DNA from: Streptomyces sp. V1I1
Lineage (GTDB): Bacteria > Actinomycetota > Actinomycetes > Streptomycetales > Streptomycetaceae
Assembly (NCBI RefSeq): GCF_030817355.1
Contig: NZ_JAUSZH010000001.1
Location: 2,908,501 to 2,972,500, forward strand
Reading direction: 5' to 3'
Length of the DNA: 64,000 nucleotides
In this document: in pieces, positions 35,693 to 45,186 of the stretch
Numbering within the stretch: position 1 is the first letter of the stretch
Layout: each line of letters begins with the position of its first letter
Program-made: the position numbers and the translations under genes
Notes under the pieces: model-generated
Told to the model about the DNA's origin: nothing
Database searches by the model: none
The model's input: the letters and a program-made list of their open reading frames with translations, nothing else

Positions 35693-38055
35693 GCGGCGGC
35701 GCCACCTGGATAAGGGATCTCACCCTGGGCGCCCGGTTCGCCGTCACCGGCGGCCGGCGCGGTTGGACCCGTACGATCCTCACCGCCATCGGCGTCGGCC
35801 TGGGCGTCTCCCTGCTGCTGGTCGCCGCGTCCGTGCCGAATCTCATCGAGAGCCGCGACACCCGCGAAGCGGACCGTACGGTCACCTTCAACGACGAGGT
35901 GAAGCGTTCCGAGCGCTCGTTCCTCTTCGCCCAGACCAGCACGCTCTACCGCAAAGACACCGTCAACGGCGCCGTCTTCCGGCCCGACGGCAGCGACGCC
36001 CCGGCGCCGCCCGGCCTCGCGAAACTGCCGGGCCCCGGCGAGATGGCTGTCTCCCCCGCCCTCGCCGACCTGCTCAGCTCCCCCGAAGGGGCGCTGCTGA
36101 AGGACCGGCTGCCGTACCGGGTCACCGCCACCATCGGGGACCGCGGCCTGATCGGCCCCCGTGAGTTGTTCTACTACGCAGGCAGTTCCACCCTCTCCCC
36201 GGCGGCGGCCAACTGGCGCGCGGACAGCTACGGCGGCAACCAGGGCAAGGGCGACCCGATGAGCGCGGTACTCCTGCTCATTATCGTGATGGCCTGTGTG
36301 GCCCTGCTCCTGCCGGTGGCCGTGTTCATCGCCGCCGCCGTGCGGTTCGGCGGCGAGCAGCGCGACCGGCGGCTCGCCGCGCTCCGGCTGGTCGGCTCCG
36401 ACCAGGCGATGACACGGCGGATCGCGGCCGGTGAGTCACTGTGCGGCGCGCTGCTCGGGCTGGTCGCGGGCGCCGGATTCCTCTCGCTGATACGGCAGTT
36501 CATCGGCTCGGTGACCATCTGGAACGTCAACGCTTTCCCCTCCGACATCGTGCCGAGCCCGGCGCTGACCGCGTTGATCGCCGTCGCCGTACCGGCCTCC
36601 GCGATCGGAGTCACCCTCTTCACGCTGCGTGGTGTGACGATCGAGCCGCTCGGTGTTGTACGGAACACCGTTCCGCGGCGCCGGCGGCTGTGGTGGCGGC
36701 TGCTGATGCCGGCTGCCGGTCTCGCCCTGCTGCTGCCCCAGTCCGGCCGGGTCGGCCTGGCGGACACCGAGATCGCCACCTATCAGATCGCCGGCGGCGC
36801 GCTGCTGGTGCTGACCGGGGTCACCGCGCTGCTGCCGTGGCTGGTGGAGGCAGTGGTCGGCCGGCTGTGCGGCGGGCCCGTGCCCTGGCAACTGGCCGTA
36901 CGGCGGCTCCAGCTGAGCAGCGGAACCGCGGCCCGTGCGGTGAGCGGCATCGTCGTCGCGGCGGCCGGCGCCATCGCGCTGCAGATGCTCTTCAGCTCCG
37001 TGCAGAGCGACTTCATGAAGCCGACCGGTATGGACGCGGCCCGCGCCCAGCTCGAGACCAGCGCGAAGGCCACGGACGGCTCCGTGGCGGGCAGGATGAT
37101 CGAGAAGTACTCGGCGACCAAGGGCGTCTCCAGCGTGATCGGGATGATCCAGGCGTCCGTCGACCGGCCGGGTCCGATACGCAAGGGCGAGGGCTTCATC
37201 CCCACCACCCAGATCACTGTCGCCGACTGCCCGTCGCTGCGGGAGCTGGCGAAGCTGCCCTCCTGCAAGGACGGCGACGTCTTCATCGCCCGTACGCACG
37301 GCAATCAGGGACCACCGGACGAATTTCTCGCCGAGACCGCCCGGCCCGGCGCCCAGGTCAACCTCAGCTCGGAGCAGTTCGGCCCGGGAGGCGAGGCGAA
37401 GACGACCAAGCCGGTGCTGTGGCGTATCCCCGCATCCACCAGGACGGTGGACTCGCGTACCGACCCGGTGGGGCAGGTCTCCTTCGGCGTCATGGCGACG
37501 CCGTCCACCATCGATGTGTCGAAGCTGGTGGGCCCGACGGCCAAGGCGATGATCCGGCTCGACCCGGACGTGCCGGATGCGGCCGAGTACGCCCGTAACA
37601 GCGCGGCCGCCATCGATCCGCTGACCAGCGTCTTCACGCTCCAGAATTTCGAGCGTGACAGCCAGTTCTCCAGCGTGCGCACCGGCCTGTTCGTCGGCGC
37701 GACCGCGACGATGCTGCTGATCGCCGCGTCGATGCTCGTCTCCACTCTGGAGCAGCTCCGCGACCGCAAGCGGCTGCTGTCGGTGCTGGTCGCCTTCGGC
37801 ACCCGGCGCGCCACTCTGAGCTGGTCGGTGCTGTGGCAGACGGCCGTGCCGATCGTGCTGGGTCTCGCCCTCGCGGTCACGGGCGGCATCGGGCTCGGCC
37901 TTGTCCTGCTGAAGCTGGTCGACAAGCAGGTCGCCGACTGGTGGGCCTTCCTGCCGATCACCGGGGTCGGGGCCGCGCTGATCCTGCTGGTGACGGTGCT
38001 CAGCCTGCCGCCGCTGTGGCGCATGATGCGCCCGGACGGGCTGCGTACGGAGTAG
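35689..38055 (+). CDS. FtsX-like ABC permease
   Basis: The 788-residue protein has an N-terminal membrane helix ('TILTAIGVGLGVSLLLVAASV'), a large extracytoplasmic segment, a central group of helices including 'MSAVLLLIIVMACVALLLPVAVFIAAAVRF' and 'LIAVAVPASAIGVTLFTL', and a C-terminal FtsX-type set ('GLFVGATATMLLIAASMLVSTL', 'AVPIVLGLALAVTGGIGLGLVLL'). ATG at 35689 overlaps the ATPase stop. It is the partner of the upstream ATPase, and PadR-controlled export is inferred. Confidence 0.93.
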   Translation: MSGGATWIRDLTLGARFAVTGGRRGWTRTILTAIGVGLGVSLLLVAASVPNLIESRDTREADRTVTFNDEVKRSERSFLFAQTSTLYRKDTVNGAVFRPDGSDAPAPPGLAKLPGPGEMAVSPALADLLSSPEGALLKDRLPYRVTATIGDRGLIGPRELFYYAGSSTLSPAAANWRADSYGGNQGKGDPMSAVLLLIIVMACVALLLPVAVFIAAAVRFGGEQRDRRLAALRLVGSDQAMTRRIAAGESLCGALLGLVAGAGFLSLIRQFIGSVTIWNVNAFPSDIVPSPALTALIAVAVPASAIGVTLFTLRGVTIEPLGVVRNTVPRRRRLWWRLLMPAAGLALLLPQSGRVGLADTEIATYQIAGGALLVLTGVTALLPWLVEAVVGRLCGGPVPWQLAVRRLQLSSGTAARAVSGIVVAAAGAIALQMLFSSVQSDFMKPTGMDAARAQLETSAKATDGSVAGRMIEKYSATKGVSSVIGMIQASVDRPGPIRKGEGFIPTTQITVADCPSLRELAKLPSCKDGDVFIARTHGNQGPPDEFLAETARPGAQVNLSSEQFGPGGEAKTTKPVLWRIPASTRTVDSRTDPVGQVSFGVMATPSTIDVSKLVGPTAKAMIRLDPDVPDAAEYARNSAAAIDPLTSVFTLQNFERDSQFSSVRTGLFVGATATMLLIAASMLVSTLEQLRDRKRLLSVLVAFGTRRATLSWSVLWQTAVPIVLGLALAVTGGIGLGLVLLKLVDKQVADWWAFLPITGVGAALILLVTVLSLPPLWRMMRPDGLRTE

Positions 38056-38073
38056 TCGGCGCAGCGCCGTCGG

Positions 38074-39018
38074 TCAGCGCACCACTCGTACGGGCAGTGC
38101 TCGCATCGCGTCCCGCAGGGCCCGTGCGAACTCCTCGAACTCGCCCTGGCGTGCGGCACCCGCGCGCATCGCCAGAGCGATCCGGCGAGCGGGGGCCGGC
38201 TCGGCGAAGTACCCGGTCTGCAGCCGCCCGCCCCGGCCGGTCTCCACCTCGACCGCGGTACGCGGCAGCAGCGTCACGCCGAGCCCGCCCGCGACCAGCT
38301 GCACCAGGGTCGACAGACCGGCGGCGGTGGTGGTCACCGGGGCGCCTTCGGTACGGCCCGCCTCCCGGCAGATGTCCAGTGCCTGGTCACGCAGGCAGTG
38401 GCCCTCGTCGAGCAGCAGCAGATGCAGCTCGCGCAGTGCCTCGCGGGGGATGTCGTGGCGGCCGCCCAGCCAGTGGTCGTCCGGCGTGACCAGGACGAAG
38501 TCCTCGTCGAAGAGCGGCAGCTCGGTGACGCCCGGGACTCCGAGCGGCACGGCGAGCAGCAGCAGGTCAAGACGCCCGCCTGCCAGCCCGTCCAGCAGCG
38601 ACGACGTCTGCTCCTCGTGGACCTGGAGGTCGAGGTCGGGGTACGTGTCGTGCACCAGCCGCAGCACGGTCGGCAGCAGATAGGGCGCGACGGTCGGGAT
38701 CACGCCGAGCCGCAGGACCCCGGTGAAGGGGGCCCGTACCGCGTCGGCCTCTTCCAGCAGTTCGCCGACCGCGTCCAGCACCGCCTTGGCACGCACCGCG
38801 AGCCGCTCGCCGGCCGGGGAGAGCAGCACCTTGCGGGTCGTACGCTCCAGCAGCTGGACACCGAGTGTCTCCTCCAGCGCCGATACGGCACCGGAGAGCG
38901 CGGGCTGACTCATCCCGATTGCGGTGGCCGCGTCCCGGAAGTGCAGATGCTCGGCGACGGCGGCGAAGGCGCGCAGCTGAGCGAGGCTGGGCTGTTTACC
39001 CCTGTTTGGCTGGGACAC
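38074..39018 (-). CDS. oxyR: LysR family peroxide sensor OxyR
   Basis: The 314-residue LysR regulator has an N-terminal HTH ('SLAQLRAFAAVAEHLHFRDAATAIGMSQPALSGAVSALEETLGVQLLERTTRKVLLSPAG'). Redox cysteines Cys208 and Cys217 in 'DEGHCLRDQALDIC' have the same nine-residue spacing as E. coli Cys199/Cys208. GTG at 39018 follows AGG at nine bases. It is divergent from ahpC across 129 bp, which fits activation of ahpCD on peroxide stress. Confidence 0.95.
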   Translation of the reverse strand: MSQPNRGKQPSLAQLRAFAAVAEHLHFRDAATAIGMSQPALSGAVSALEETLGVQLLERTTRKVLLSPAGERLAVRAKAVLDAVGELLEEADAVRAPFTGVLRLGVIPTVAPYLLPTVLRLVHDTYPDLDLQVHEEQTSSLLDGLAGGRLDLLLLAVPLGVPGVTELPLFDEDFVLVTPDDHWLGGRHDIPREALRELHLLLLDEGHCLRDQALDICREAGRTEGAPVTTTAAGLSTLVQLVAGGLGVTLLPRTAVEVETGRGGRLQTGYFAEPAPARRIALAMRAGAARQGEFEEFARALRDAMRALPVRVVR

Positions 39019-39032
39019 TGATAAGTACCTCC

Positions 39033-39067
39033 GATCACGATGACCGAGTCTAGCTATTTCCGTGATC
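39033..39067. promoter_or_regulatory. Inverted repeat in the oxyR-ahpC intergenic region
   Basis: GATCACG (39033-39039) and CGTGATC (39061-39067) form an exact 7-bp inverted repeat 21 bp apart, about midway between the oxyR and ahpC starts. It is a candidate OxyR contact region; the family binds extended dyads. Confidence 0.45.
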
Positions 39068-39147
39068 AATGCACTCTGTGCCAGTATCAAGATCCGTCCA
39101 ATCCCCGGAAGACCCCAAAAGGGACTTCCTGTATGCAAGGAGAGCGC

Positions 39148-39702
39148 GTGCTCACTGTCGGTGACCAGTTCCCCACGTTCGAACTGACTGCCTGCGTCTC
39201 GATGGAGAGCGGCAAGGAGTTCGCGGAGATCACCCACAAGTCCTACGAGGGCAAGTGGAAGGTCGTCTTCGCGTGGCCCAAGGACTTCACCTTCGTCTGC
39301 CCCACCGAGATAGCCGCCTTCGGCAAGCTGAACGAAGAGTTCGCCGACCGTGACGCCCAGATCCTCGGCTTCTCGGGCGACTCCGAGTTCGTGCACCACG
39401 CCTGGCGCAAGGACCACGCCGACCTGCGTGACCTGCCCTTCCCGATGTTGGCCGACTCCAAGCACGAGCTGATGCGCGACCTCGGCATCGAGGGCGAGGA
39501 CGGCTTCGCTCAGCGCGCCGTCTTCATCGTCGACCCGAACAACGAGATCCAGTTCACCATGGTGACCGCCGGCTCCGTCGGCCGTAACCCCAAGGAGGTC
39601 CTGCGGGTGCTCGACGCCCTGCAGACCGACGAGCTGTGCCCGTGCAACTGGAACAAGGGCGAGAACACCCTGGACCCGGTCGCGCTCCTGTCGGGCGAGT
39701 GA
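39148..39702 (+). CDS. ahpC: Alkyl hydroperoxide reductase AhpC (2-Cys peroxiredoxin)
   Basis: This 184-residue peroxiredoxin has the peroxidatic Cys51 in 'DFTFVCPTEIAAFG' and the resolving Cys in 'DELCPCNWNKGE' near the C-terminus. It reduces hydroperoxides in the cytoplasm and is recycled by AhpD. GTG at 39148 follows AAGGAGAGCGC, a strong ribosome-binding site; a longer frame upstream was rejected. ahpD follows after 6 bp. Confidence 0.97.
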   Translation: MLTVGDQFPTFELTACVSMESGKEFAEITHKSYEGKWKVVFAWPKDFTFVCPTEIAAFGKLNEEFADRDAQILGFSGDSEFVHHAWRKDHADLRDLPFPMLADSKHELMRDLGIEGEDGFAQRAVFIVDPNNEIQFTMVTAGSVGRNPKEVLRVLDALQTDELCPCNWNKGENTLDPVALLSGE

Positions 39703-39708
39703 TCCGGA

Positions 39709-40242
39709 ATGTCTCTCGATGAACTCAAGTCCGCGGTACCGGACTTCGCCAAGGACCTGAAGCTGAACCTCGGTTCGGTGATCGGCAACAGCGAGCTGCC
39801 GCAGCAGCAGCTCTGGGGCACCGTCCTGGCCTGCGCGATCGCCTCGCGCTCGCCGAAGGTGCTGCGCGAGCTGGAGCCCGAGGCCAAGGCCAACCTCTCC
39901 CCCGAGGCGTACACCGCCGCCAAGTCGGCCGCCGCCGTCATGGCGATGAACAACGTCTTCTACCGGACCCGGCACCTGCTGTCGGACCCGGAGTACGGGA
40001 CGCTGCGCGCCGGTCTGCGGATGAACGTCATCGGCAACCCGGGCGTGGAGAAGGTCGACTTCGAGCTGTGGTCGCTCGCCGTCTCCGCCATCAACGGCTG
40101 CGGCCAGTGCCTCGACTCGCACGAGCAGGTGCTCCGCAAGGCAGGCGTGGACCGCGAGACGATCCAGGAAGCCTTCAAGATCGCCGCGGTGATCCAGGCG
40201 GTCGGTACGACCCTGGACGCGGAAGCCGCGCTGGCCGAGTAG
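39709..40242 (+). CDS. ahpD: Alkyl hydroperoxidase AhpD
   Basis: The 177-residue all-helical carboxymuconolactone-decarboxylase-fold protein has the redox CxxC and proton-relay His in '[19 protein letters not shown]'. It reduces AhpC through lipoylated partners in actinobacteria. It starts 6 bp after ahpC, so the two form an operon, closed by the hairpin at 40265. Confidence 0.97.
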   Translation: MSLDELKSAVPDFAKDLKLNLGSVIGNSELPQQQLWGTVLACAIASRSPKVLRELEPEAKANLSPEAYTAAKSAAAVMAMNNVFYRTRHLLSDPEYGTLRAGLRMNVIGNPGVEKVDFELWSLAVSAINGCGQCLDSHEQVLRKAGVDRETIQEAFKIAAVIQAVGTTLDAEAALAE

Positions 40243-40264
40243 TCCACGTACCCAGGAGTACGAA

Positions 40265-40296
40265 GGGCCCCGCCGACGTGATCGTCGGCGGGGCCC
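40265..40296 (+). terminator. ahpCD operon terminator
   Basis: GGGCCCCGCCGAC and its complement form a 13-bp stem with a 6-nt loop, followed by CTTT; it begins 23 bp after the ahpD stop. Confidence 0.85.
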
Positions 40297-40395
40297 CTTT
40301 GCGTTCACCCGTTCGGGCGGACAGTTGCGCACCGGACACGGAGCGGCGTACCGGCCTACGATGATTTCTCTCGACACCAGCCATCAGGAGGCGCC

Positions 40396-41058
40396 ATGTC
40401 TGCCGCAGCAGTCGAGCACCACATGCCTTGCGACGACGACGAGCCGCCGACCCTGCTCGAAACAGCCAACCAGCTCATGGAGCAGAACCCCGGCTACCGC
40501 GTCGAGATCATCGGAGGCGTCGTCACTGTGGCCCCACCAGCAGACGGCCGTCACGCCAACGCACTGACCACCCTTATGATCCCCTTCCTTGCGGCAGGCC
40601 TGCACGGCGAGGAGACCAGGGTGCTTCAGGCCATCGGTCTCTGGCTGCCGACCGGACCGGAGGACTACGCGATCCCCGACCTCGTCGTGGTGGACGCCGA
40701 TCTCGACGAGCACCTCATCGAGAACAACTGCTACGACCCGGCCTGCTTCCGCATCGCGCTGGAAGTCACCTCCAGCAACTACAACAACGACCTCAAGAAC
40801 AAGGTCGCCGCATACGCCGAGGCAGCCATCCCGGTCTACATGATCGTCGACCGCAAGAATGACCGTGTTCACCTGCTGACGGACCCTGTCCCCGGCGAGT
40901 CCACGTACGAGAACCACACGCTCCACGCGCGGGGCCACCAGGTCACCCTGCCCGACTCCATCGGCGCCAAGGTCACCCTCGACGTCACGGCACTTCTACA
41001 GGCCGGCGAGCGCAAAGCCCGGGCAGCTACTCCGGCTGACTCGCCGGCGCCGGAGTAG
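40396..41058 (+). CDS. Uma2 family (DUF820) restriction-endonuclease-fold protein
   Basis: The 220-residue protein has Uma2 motifs: 'GYRVEIIGGVVTVAPPADGRHANAL', 'YAIPDLVVVDADL', 'FRIALEVTSSNYNNDLKNKVAAYAEAAIPVYMIVDRKNDRVHLL'. The Asp, Glu-x-Thr and Lys of the PD-(D/E)xK-like site are present. Streptomyces encode many such proteins, and their substrates are largely unknown. Its 3' end overlaps the convergent AI-2E transporter gene by 32 bp. Confidence 0.9.
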   Translation: MSAAAVEHHMPCDDDEPPTLLETANQLMEQNPGYRVEIIGGVVTVAPPADGRHANALTTLMIPFLAAGLHGEETRVLQAIGLWLPTGPEDYAIPDLVVVDADLDEHLIENNCYDPACFRIALEVTSSNYNNDLKNKVAAYAEAAIPVYMIVDRKNDRVHLLTDPVPGESTYENHTLHARGHQVTLPDSIGAKVTLDVTALLQAGERKARAATPADSPAPE

Positions 41059-42340
41059 GCGCGACCTCGACCGCCGGCGCGCTGGGCGGCGGCGTGCTCC
41101 GCAGGGCCTGCTCCTTGCCGTACGCGCGCAGATAGCCGACGACCGTATTGGTCACCGCCACCAGCGGCACCGCCACCACCGCGCCGCCGATCCCGGCGGT
41201 CAGCCCGCCCGCCGCGACGGCGAGGACAACGGCGAGGGGATGCACCCGCACCGCGCGGCCCAGGATGAAGGGCTGCAGCACATGGCCCTCGAGCTGCTGT
41301 ACGGCCAGGACGACGATCAGCACCATCAGAGCGGTGAACACGCCCTGCGTGACCAGCGCGACGACGACCGCGAGCGCGCCCGAGACGACCGCGCCGACCA
41401 GCGGGATGAAGGCGAACAGGAAGATGAAGACGGCGAGCGGTACGGCCATCGGGACATCGAGGAAGTAGATGCCGAGGCCGATGAAGATCGCGTCGATGAG
41501 AGCCACTATCACCGTGCCGCGCACATAGGCCGTCAGCGTGCGCCAGGCACGCGGCCCGGCTCCGGCGACTCCCTCACGCGCCTGCGCCGGGACCAGCTTG
41601 AGCACCCACTCCCAGATGCGCTTCCCGTCATACAGCAGGAAGAGCGTGGAGAACATCGCCAGCAGAATCCCGGTGAGTATCTCGACCATCACCGTCACGC
41701 CCTGCAGACCGGCCGAGGTGATCTCCTCGGTGTTGGTCCCGATGGTGTCGCTGAGGTTCTTCGCTATGTCGTTGATCTGGGACTCGGTGACATGGAAGGG
41801 ACTGTCGAGCAGCCAGCGCTTGAGCTCCTCGATGCCGTCCCTGACCCGGTCGGAGAGATTGTCGAGGTTGTCCATGACCTGCCAGACCACAAACCAGCCG
41901 ACCAGGCCCATGATGACGAAGCCGGCGATCGCGGTCACCGCGGTGGCGAGCCCGCGCGGCAGGCCGAGGTTCTTCAGCCGGGCCACGGTGGGCTGAAGCA
42001 TCGCGGTGACGAGCAGCGCGGCGACGAAGGCGAGGACCACCAGCTGTACGGCACTGATGATGCGCATCAACACCCAGAGCGTGCCTGCCAGTACGAGCAG
42101 CCTCCAGCCGGCCTCGGCCGCGACGCGGATGCCCCAGGGGATCGCGACGACCGGGTCTGGCCTGGCCGCGACCGTGGGCGCGTACGCGGGCGGTGGCGGG
42201 ACGCTGTCCCGGGCGGGCATGACGTCATCGGGCACATCGGCCAACTCGTCCGCCGCGGCCTCACGGCGCTCGTCCAGGCGCTCCGAGATCCGGGTCAGAC
42301 CGGCGCCCAGCCCGGCGAGCCATCCTGGCAGTGTCGACAT
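41027..42340 (-). CDS. AI-2E family transporter
   Basis: The 437-residue membrane protein has a Pro-rich cytoplasmic N-terminus and about eight helices typical of the AI-2E/TqsA family: 'LLVLAGTLWVLMRIISAVQLVVLAFVAALLVTAMLQP', 'GLATAVTAIAGFVIMGLVGWFVVW', 'LTGILLAMFSTLFLLYDG', and 'PLAVVLAVAAGGLTAGIGGAVVAVPLVAV'. Family members export quorum signals or act as Na+/H+ antiporters; the substrate is not inferable. ATG at 42340 follows AGAGGAAAGATC. Confidence 0.9.
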   Translation of the reverse strand: MSTLPGWLAGLGAGLTRISERLDERREAAADELADVPDDVMPARDSVPPPPAYAPTVAARPDPVVAIPWGIRVAAEAGWRLLVLAGTLWVLMRIISAVQLVVLAFVAALLVTAMLQPTVARLKNLGLPRGLATAVTAIAGFVIMGLVGWFVVWQVMDNLDNLSDRVRDGIEELKRWLLDSPFHVTESQINDIAKNLSDTIGTNTEEITSAGLQGVTVMVEILTGILLAMFSTLFLLYDGKRIWEWVLKLVPAQAREGVAGAGPRAWRTLTAYVRGTVIVALIDAIFIGLGIYFLDVPMAVPLAVFIFLFAFIPLVGAVVSGALAVVVALVTQGVFTALMVLIVVLAVQQLEGHVLQPFILGRAVRVHPLAVVLAVAAGGLTAGIGGAVVAVPLVAVTNTVVGYLRAYGKEQALRSTPPPSAPAVEVAPTPAPASQPE

Positions 42341-42457
42341 GATCTTTCCTCTTCCCCCCACCACTCCCCCGGGAGTTGTTCGGGACCGACCGTACACGCA
42401 CGGAGCCCCCCACCGTAGGACGGTGGGGGGCTCCGCGAAGTTGAGTGCCGGCAGATC

Positions 42458-43150
42458 CTAGTACCAGTGGTTGGCCTGCCAGAACGACCACGCGCCACAG
42501 GGGCTGTCGTAGCGGCTGTTCATGTAGTTGAGGCCCCACTTGATCTGGGTCGCCGGGTTGGTCTGCCAGTCGGCGCCGGCCGAAGACATCTTCGAGCCCG
42601 GCAGTGCCTGGACGAGACCGTACGCGCCGGAAGACGGGTTCTGCGCGCGGTAGTTCCAGGTGGACTCGTGGTTCACGATGTTGCTGAAGCACTGGAACTG
42701 GTCGGCGGGGACCATCTGTCGTGCGATCGCCTTGACCTCGGCGACAGTGTAGGAACTCTGCGCGGAGAAGCTCGAAGCGTCGCGCACCGCGTCACGGTTG
42801 GCGCGCGCTTCCGCGGCCTCCCGCTCGCGCTCGGCCTCGTCCTCGGCGGCTTCCTTCTTCGCCTTGGCGGTCTTGGCGGCCTGGATGCGGGCGGCTTCCT
42901 CGGCGGACTTCTTCGCGGCCGCGTCGGCCGCAGCGGCCTGTGCGTCGGCCTGCTGCGTCAGGGACGAGACCTGAACCTGGGCCTGCTGGCCCACGGGTAT
43001 GTCTGCGAGGAGCGTCCCGTCGGCTGCCGCTGCCTCGAGGTTGTCCCCCGAGGGCTGGGTATTGCCCGACGCAACGCCCACTACGGCGCCGACGGTGGTG
43101 ACCGCAGTGGCAGATGCCACGGCGAATCCCCGGACCGAGATCCGGCTCAC
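42458..43150 (-). CDS. Secreted lytic transglycosylase (SLT-like domain)
   Basis: This 230-residue exported protein has a signal sequence ('RISVRGFAVASATAVTTVGAVVGVASG'), an Ala/Glu/Lys-rich coiled-coil (about 50-135), then a C-terminal SLT/lysozyme-like domain with catalytic Glu in 'FSNIVNHESTWNYRAQNPSSGAYGLVQALPG' and 'NPATQIKWGLNYMNSRYDSPCGAWSFWQANHWY'. It cleaves peptidoglycan outside the cell. GTG at 43150 was chosen because GGAAGG lies nearby; longer in-frame starts lack one. A hairpin-rich leader precedes it. Confidence 0.92.
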   Translation of the reverse strand: MSRISVRGFAVASATAVTTVGAVVGVASGNTQPSGDNLEAAAADGTLLADIPVGQQAQVQVSSLTQQADAQAAAADAAAKKSAEEAARIQAAKTAKAKKEAAEDEAEREREAAEARANRDAVRDASSFSAQSSYTVAEVKAIARQMVPADQFQCFSNIVNHESTWNYRAQNPSSGAYGLVQALPGSKMSSAGADWQTNPATQIKWGLNYMNSRYDSPCGAWSFWQANHWY

Positions 43151-43275
43151 ACGGTGTCCTTCCAGCAACGCCCGCATAGGTGACCTCGCGGGCGCAATCG
43201 TGCCCCTGACGCTGGCCTCCCCATTTCCTGGGTCACGGGAGGCGCGGGCCCGGTGGGCAACTCCCTTGCGAGAGT
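43151..43275 (-). promoter_or_regulatory. Hairpin-rich 5' leader of the transglycosylase gene (c-di-AMP-riboswitch-like position)
   Basis: The leader can fold GCCTCCC...GGGGAGGC and CCCGC-GAGGTCACCTAT-GCGGG, the second ending next to the ribosome-binding site GGAAGG. Streptomyces cell-wall hydrolase genes are often preceded by ydaO-type c-di-AMP riboswitches. The GAGGTCACCTATGCGGGCG segment loosely resembles the conserved 3' block of that motif, but the 5' blocks are not convincing. This is a candidate only. Confidence 0.3.
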
Positions 43276-43483
43276 AGCCGCATGATGCTTCACGGGCGGC
43301 ATACGACGGCAGATCTTGAGTTGTGTGGTGCTGTGCACCTCTGTTGGTGCTGGTGTGCCGTATGCGGGGCCTGACGGAAGCAAGACTCTGCCGGAAGCCG
43401 ACGCCGCAAGGCAATTCTTCGTTGCGTGTGAAAGCTCACACCCCGTTTGGGCCAGGAGTTTTACGGAAACCGGCGGACAGCAA
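43276..43483. other. Intergenic sequence without a gene
   Basis: Moderate-GC promoter-like sequence lies between the phoH terminator and the transglycosylase leader. I see no coding frame here. Confidence 0.4.
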
Positions 43484-43526
43484 GACGCCGCCCGGCTACG
43501 CTCTTGCGCTCCCGCCGGGCGGCGTC
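43484..43526 (-). terminator. phoH terminator hairpin
   Basis: GACGCCGCCCGGC pairs perfectly with GCCGGGCGGCGTC around a 17-nt loop, 18 bp beyond the phoH stop codon. Confidence 0.8.
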
Positions 43527-43543
43527 AACTGCCTTATTCCGTA

Positions 43544-44866
43544 CTAGATATGGCCTTCCTCCAGCATTTCGGTCACGAGCGCGGCGATCTGCGAGCGCTC
43601 GGAGCGAGTGAGGGTGACATGGGCGAAAAGCGGATGGCCCTTCAACTTCTCGACAACGGCGACGACTCCGTCATATCGGCCGACGCGCAGATTGTCCCGT
43701 TGCGCCACGTCATGAGTCAGAACGACCCGGGAATTCGCCCCGATTCGGGACAGAACAGTCAACAGGACGTTCCGTTCCAGGGACTGGGCCTCATCGACGA
43801 TGACGAACGCGTCATGCAGCGAGCGGCCCCGGATGTGGGTGAGCGGCAGGACCTCGAGCATGCCGCGCCCCAGCACCTCCTCGATCACTTCACGGCCCGC
43901 CACGGCCGAGAGAGTGTCGAAGACCGCCTGTGCCCAGGGGCTCATCTTCTCGGCCTCGGTGCCGGGCAGATAGCCGAGCTCCTGCCCGCCCACCGCGTAC
44001 AGCGGCCGGAAGACCATCACCTTCTGATGCTGCCTGCGCTCCAGGACCGCCTCGAGGCCTGCGCACAGCGCCAGCGCCGACTTTCCGGTGCCGGCCCGGC
44101 CGCCGAGCGAGACGATGCCGACGTCCGGGTCGAGGAGCAGATCGAGGGCGATGCGCTGCTCGGCACTGCGGCCGTGGATGCCGAAGGCCTCCCGGTCGCC
44201 GCGCACCAGCTGGACATTGCCCTCGGCCGTGATCCTGCCCAGCGCCTTGCCGCGCTCGGACTGCAGGACGAGACCGGTGTGGACGGGAAGGTCGGTCGCT
44301 TCGGGGACGTACAGCGTCTCCTCTCCGTACAGCAGATCCACCTGTTCGGCGGAGAGGGGCAGTTCGGCCATACCGGTCCAGCCGGAGTCGGTGATGGCCA
44401 GCTCGGCGCGGTACTCCTCGGCCAGCAGGCCGACGGACGAGGCCTTGATACGGAGGGGCAGATCCTTGGAGACGACCGTGACGTCGTACCCCTCGGCCTG
44501 CAGATTGCGCGCTACCGCCAGAATCCGTGAGTCGTTGTCCCCCAATCGGAAGCCGGCCGGAAGGACGCCGGGATCGGAGTGGTTGAGCTCGACACGGAGC
44601 GTGCCGCCGAGGTCGCCCATGGGGATGGGGGCGTCGAGGCGTCCGTACCGGATCCGGAAGTCGTCCAGCAGGCGCAGCGCCTGCCGGGCGAAGTAACCGA
44701 GCTCCGGGTGGTGCCTCTTGGCCTCCAGCTCCGTGATCACCACGATCGGGAGCACGACTTCGTGCTCGTCGAAGCGGGTCAGGGCATTCGGATCGGCCAG
44801 CAGGACGCTGGTGTCGAGAACGTAGGTGCGCCTGTCGGGCATGCGGCGCTTCGTGCTGTTCACCAC
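43544..44866 (-). CDS. PhoH family protein with N-terminal PIN domain
   Basis: The 440-residue protein has a PIN nuclease domain ('[15 protein letters not shown]' with Asp18, '[15 protein letters not shown]', '[12 protein letters not shown]') and a PhoH P-loop domain with Walker A '[13 protein letters not shown]' and Walker B '[11 protein letters not shown]'. The combination is the PhoH2 toxin-like RNase/helicase architecture. The tandem GTG at 44866/44863 gives '[15 protein letters not shown]', like relatives; no clear ribosome-binding site is visible. Confidence 0.93.
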   Translation of the reverse strand: MVNSTKRRMPDRRTYVLDTSVLLADPNALTRFDEHEVVLPIVVITELEAKRHHPELGYFARQALRLLDDFRIRYGRLDAPIPMGDLGGTLRVELNHSDPGVLPAGFRLGDNDSRILAVARNLQAEGYDVTVVSKDLPLRIKASSVGLLAEEYRAELAITDSGWTGMAELPLSAEQVDLLYGEETLYVPEATDLPVHTGLVLQSERGKALGRITAEGNVQLVRGDREAFGIHGRSAEQRIALDLLLDPDVGIVSLGGRAGTGKSALALCAGLEAVLERRQHQKVMVFRPLYAVGGQELGYLPGTEAEKMSPWAQAVFDTLSAVAGREVIEEVLGRGMLEVLPLTHIRGRSLHDAFVIVDEAQSLERNVLLTVLSRIGANSRVVLTHDVAQRDNLRVGRYDGVVAVVEKLKGHPLFAHVTLTRSERSQIAALVTEMLEEGHI

Positions 44867-45186
44867 GGAAGGACGTACCCCCTCGGATGAGGTCGGGGTG
44901 CGACGGCGTCGCGGGCGATGGGACCGGGCTCCGGCCACGATGCACGGGCCGAGCTCCGGCCCGGCCCGTAGTCCGCACAAGAGGTGCGGTCCTTCGTGTG
45001 CAAAGGGCCTCCCGGGTGAACGGTCTGGGCCGCTCACTGAGATACGACGTTCGTGGATCGGACGTCGACCTGGAAGGGATATTCCCTCGAACATGCGCAG
45101 CCATGCCATGGCATATGACGACGCGTAGATGAACAGAGGGCGATTGCCTCTGCTGGGGGGCTACGGAAGGGAGGGGCTGTGGTGCC
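44867..45186. other. Intergenic region between phoH and the isoprenyl transferase
   Basis: This 320 bp stretch holds short hairpins (CAGAGG...CCTCTG near 45135, likely ending the isoprenyl transferase transcript) and the phoH promoter region. I find no gene. Confidence 0.5.

Noticed and set aside
39040..39147. N-terminal extension of AhpC containing a CxxC
   Set aside because: The perfect ribosome-binding site before GTG 39148 and the normal family length place the start there.
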